A DNA stretch of 21,329 nt, from positions 1 through 21,329 of the IMG/VR virus record IMGVR_UViG_3300032242_003240; one strand, written 5' to 3'. The DNA is from a virus. The notes beneath the pieces were generated by a model. That model made no database searches and was not told the DNA's origin. It saw nothing but the letters and a program-made list of their open reading frames with translations. Below are positions 19,238 to 21,329 of the stretch, in pieces; the first letter of the stretch is position 1, and each line of letters starts with the position of its first letter. The position numbers and the translations under genes are program-made.

Positions 19238-21329
19238 TTAGCAAGATGGTGGAAGCAATGTCACGGGTTGGAAAGCATTAAATCCAAAAGAACTAGTTGT
19301 TCCAGTTGTCAGGTAACGAGCAAGTCCTTTGGTAACACGCACGTTGTCGATAAATCCAGTAAAATAAGCAAGTGACCCAGTTACAAGAGATGCACCTACT
19401 ATAATATTATGTTGGTTTAATGAATACCCATTTGAAAACGCGGCTATTTCAACATTACCGTTTAAGAATGTTGTTACTGAATTGGCAGATCTAACCATTG
19501 CAACATGATACCAGGTACCAGTGTTAATTACAGTGGTTCCTGTTGTGATAAATGCTGTAGAAGATGTAGCAGTATCTTTAAGAGTCACGGTTAACAAATT
19601 GGTAGTTTCTACACTTATGATAAAATAGTTATTATTATCCGATCCATCTGCACTGGATACAATCGGGTGAATAACTCCTGTTACATTACGGTTAAACCAA
19701 GCTTCTACAGTAAACGAATCATATCCAAATGCATTTATAGGTGTTGACAACATAGACACGCTGCTGGCTCCCGGGAAATACATTAATGCTCCACTACCAT
19801 TGGGGTTATATAAAGAAGAAGTTGTAGTATACGACAATCTGGGTACAGTGGCACCAATTGATGTGTTTATATTATTTCTACCACTTTGATCAACAATAGG
19901 AGCATCAGACATGGGCAATGAAAGAACAGTATTTGCTGTAGGATTCAATGGAATAGTAGATGGCGTAAAGTTTGTTGTGTAAATTGCCTGCCCTTTAATT
20001 ATACGCAAGTCAGAAATATAACCAATAAATGGAGTAGCAAGAGTCCCTCCCCAAGTAGTAACATAGTTAGAACCTATTGCCAACCCTCGAGGAGTAGAAT
20101 CATATAATGTTGCTGTAGAAGTTACCTGTGTAAATCCTTGTACTCCATTAACAAAACCTCTAAAAGTACTACCTGATCTTGTTACTGCAACGTGATTCCA
20201 AGTATATGCTGAAATAGCTCCTAAATTTCCGTTTGTATTTTCGCCACCAATTTCATATCCTGCGTTTGATGTACTTGCAGCAAATCTAACATATTTTGTT
20301 GTGCTGTCTATGTAGATTTCATAACTGGCGTTTGCAATACCTGTGCCGCCGCCCTTGTTAATCAACATACCTGTGCCGCTAATCCAATACATCCAAAACT
20401 CAATAGTGAAATCACCAGGCAAATGATGGTTGTATGTATAAGGCATCAACAAGTTACTTGAGGTAAAATAGGTTGAACCACCTATTATTGACCTATTATA
20501 TGGTCCGGGACTAGTAAACGGTGAAAATCTCTGTATACTAGGAGTACCAGTTATAGTAAAAGTAGAATTATTGTTGCTATTGTCAACAAATCTATTATTT
20601 TGTAAAGTTAACAGTTGCGTTCCGGGGATTGCTGCTAATTGAGCAACAGACGGTGTAAAATTTGAAGTATATACTGCTGTACCTATTACCATACGCACAT
20701 TAGATATAAAACCAATAAACTTTTCACTACCATTATTATTAGCTCCGATAGTTACTGTATATAAAGATAAGTTGTCGTTGATGTGTAGGAATCCAGTAAC
20801 GTTGTTAGTATAGGTAAAAACAGAACTAACAGTGAATACGTTTAAAGTAGTTGTTCCAGTAGTACTTGTTGTTCCATTACCCTGAGTAGTTCCCAGGCCA
20901 GCAAGATAACTTAGAACTACAACACCCGAACCACCGTTACCACCAGTGCCGGGAGTTCCTAGATCGTTAGTGGCAGCACCGCCTCCTCCTCCTCCTCCAG
21001 AATTTATTGATCCACTAATACCGTTAGCAAGACTACTACCGTTTTGTGTTTGACCACTGGCGCCACCACCGCCCATGCCACCAATAGATGCACCATTTAC
21101 TGCATACGCTGATGGAAACGCTGAGCTATTTAAGCCACTTATACTGCCGGCGCCACCGCCACCACCGGAAAACCATAAAGAATTAGTAGAGGTATTATAT
21201 TGACCAATACTTGTTGTAGTAGTAATAGTAATTAAAGTAGTATAAGTTCCAACTCCACCTCCACCGTAAGTGTTTGGACTGTAGTAGGTTTGATTTGTAG
21301 GACTGCTACCAGCACCGCCGCCACCACCA
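19238..21329 (-). CDS. Glycine-rich and LamG-repeat adhesin, partial (N-terminus outside window)
   Basis: At least 696 residues. The reading frame stays open to the right edge, so the ATG near 21076 is internal. From 21329 to about 20900 it has glycine-rich stretches, closing with a GSGVVVLSYLAG strand like the two glycine-rich adhesins. Three concanavalin-like LamG segments follow. The first (about 20830-20500) is short and has only a C-terminal half (FIGFISNVRMVIGTAVYTSN). The second (about 20480-19830) is complete (FTIEFWMYW, WNHVAVTRSG, FIGYISDLRIIKGQAIYT). The third (about 19820-19238) is also complete (FTVEAWFNR, WYHVAMVRSA, FIDNVRVTKGLARYL). LamG folds bind sugars or proteins, so this is a likely receptor-binding fibre. 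Confidence 0.87.
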   Translation of the reverse strand, partial: GGGGGAGSSPTNQTYYSPNTYGGGGVGTYTTLITITTTTSIGQYNTSTNSLWFSGGGGGAGSISGLNSSAFPSAYAVNGASIGGMGGGGASGQTQNGSSLANGISGSINSGGGGGGGAATNDLGTPGTGGNGGSGVVVLSYLAGLGTTQGNGTTSTTGTTTLNVFTVSSVFTYTNNVTGFLHINDNLSLYTVTIGANNNGSEKFIGFISNVRMVIGTAVYTSNFTPSVAQLAAIPGTQLLTLQNNRFVDNSNNNSTFTITGTPSIQRFSPFTSPGPYNRSIIGGSTYFTSSNLLMPYTYNHHLPGDFTIEFWMYWISGTGMLINKGGGTGIANASYEIYIDSTTKYVRFAASTSNAGYEIGGENTNGNLGAISAYTWNHVAVTRSGSTFRGFVNGVQGFTQVTSTATLYDSTPRGLAIGSNYVTTWGGTLATPFIGYISDLRIIKGQAIYTTNFTPSTIPLNPTANTVLSLPMSDAPIVDQSGRNNINTSIGATVPRLSYTTTSSLYNPNGSGALMYFPGASSVSMLSTPINAFGYDSFTVEAWFNRNVTGVIHPIVSSADGSDNNNYFIISVETTNLLTVTLKDTATSSTAFITTGTTVINTGTWYHVAMVRSANSVTTFLNGNVEIAAFSNGYSLNQHNIIVGASLVTGSLAYFTGFIDNVRVTKGLARYLTTGTTSSFGFNAFQPVTLLPPSC

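Noticed and set aside
20870-21076. ATG near 21076 as the true start of the LamG gene
   Set aside because: The same frame is open with glycine-rich coding sequence up to the window edge, and no ribosome site precedes that ATG.

Overview
The window looks like part of an uncultured tailed-phage genome, most likely a large T4-type myovirus from an aquatic habitat. It is moderately AT-rich and very densely coded, with ATGA and TAATG gene overlaps. Several minus-strand genes are preceded by TATAAATA-type boxes (TATAAATA, GATAAATA, CATAAATA, AATAAATA), the form of T4 late promoters. Many proteins are fibre types seen in marine phages: collagen-like GYTGSQG repeats, glycine-rich adhesin modules, LamG domains, and an Mtd-like N-terminus at the left edge. 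No terminase, portal, capsid or polymerase gene lies in the window, so the T4-type assignment rests on promoters and gene style. The host cannot be named.

Layout. Bases 1-5405 are on the minus strand: an edge-truncated Mtd-like structural gene, a PD-(D/E)XK exonuclease, and a run of small phage proteins of mostly unknown function. These include a Lys-rich 496-residue probable virion or scaffold protein, a holin-like membrane protein, and a 137-residue protein with its own promoter and terminator. Bases 5514-7492 form a plus-strand block: three tiny genes, a GNAT acetyltransferase, an alpha/beta hydrolase, and an 88-residue protein ending at a strong terminator. Bases 7491-12969 return to the minus strand: an HEXXH metalloprotease, a 142-base unexplained gap, a secreted NUC1-type endonuclease, an FkbM methyltransferase, and an 1122-residue GT4-GT2-GT2-FkbM fusion. 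Bases 12980-21329 are fibre and adhesin genes on the minus strand, and the last runs off the right edge.

How it fits together. Two transcription units on the minus strand share a layout. A consensus sigma70 promoter (926-954 and 12942-12969) lies exactly 7 bases before the start codon of an enzyme gene, so both transcripts should be leaderless or nearly so. The next gene set downstream ends at a hairpin covering the start region of a late-type gene (166-189 for the Mtd-like gene, 8874-8896 for the nuclease). A late promoter box sits in or beside the upstream arm of each hairpin. If T4 spacing applies, read-through early mRNA would fold and mask the start, while late mRNA would begin inside or after that arm and be translated. 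This is the known logic of T4 gene e, soc and I-TevI. Its repeated use here, with leaderless early promoters upstream, is the most interesting signal in the window. A second pattern is a stem-loop at or near the predicted 5' end of four other transcripts.

The glycosyltransferase and methyltransferase block sits directly downstream of the glycine-rich and collagen-like fibre genes. This suggests that it either modifies virion fibres or alters host surface sugars; the sequence does not decide between them.
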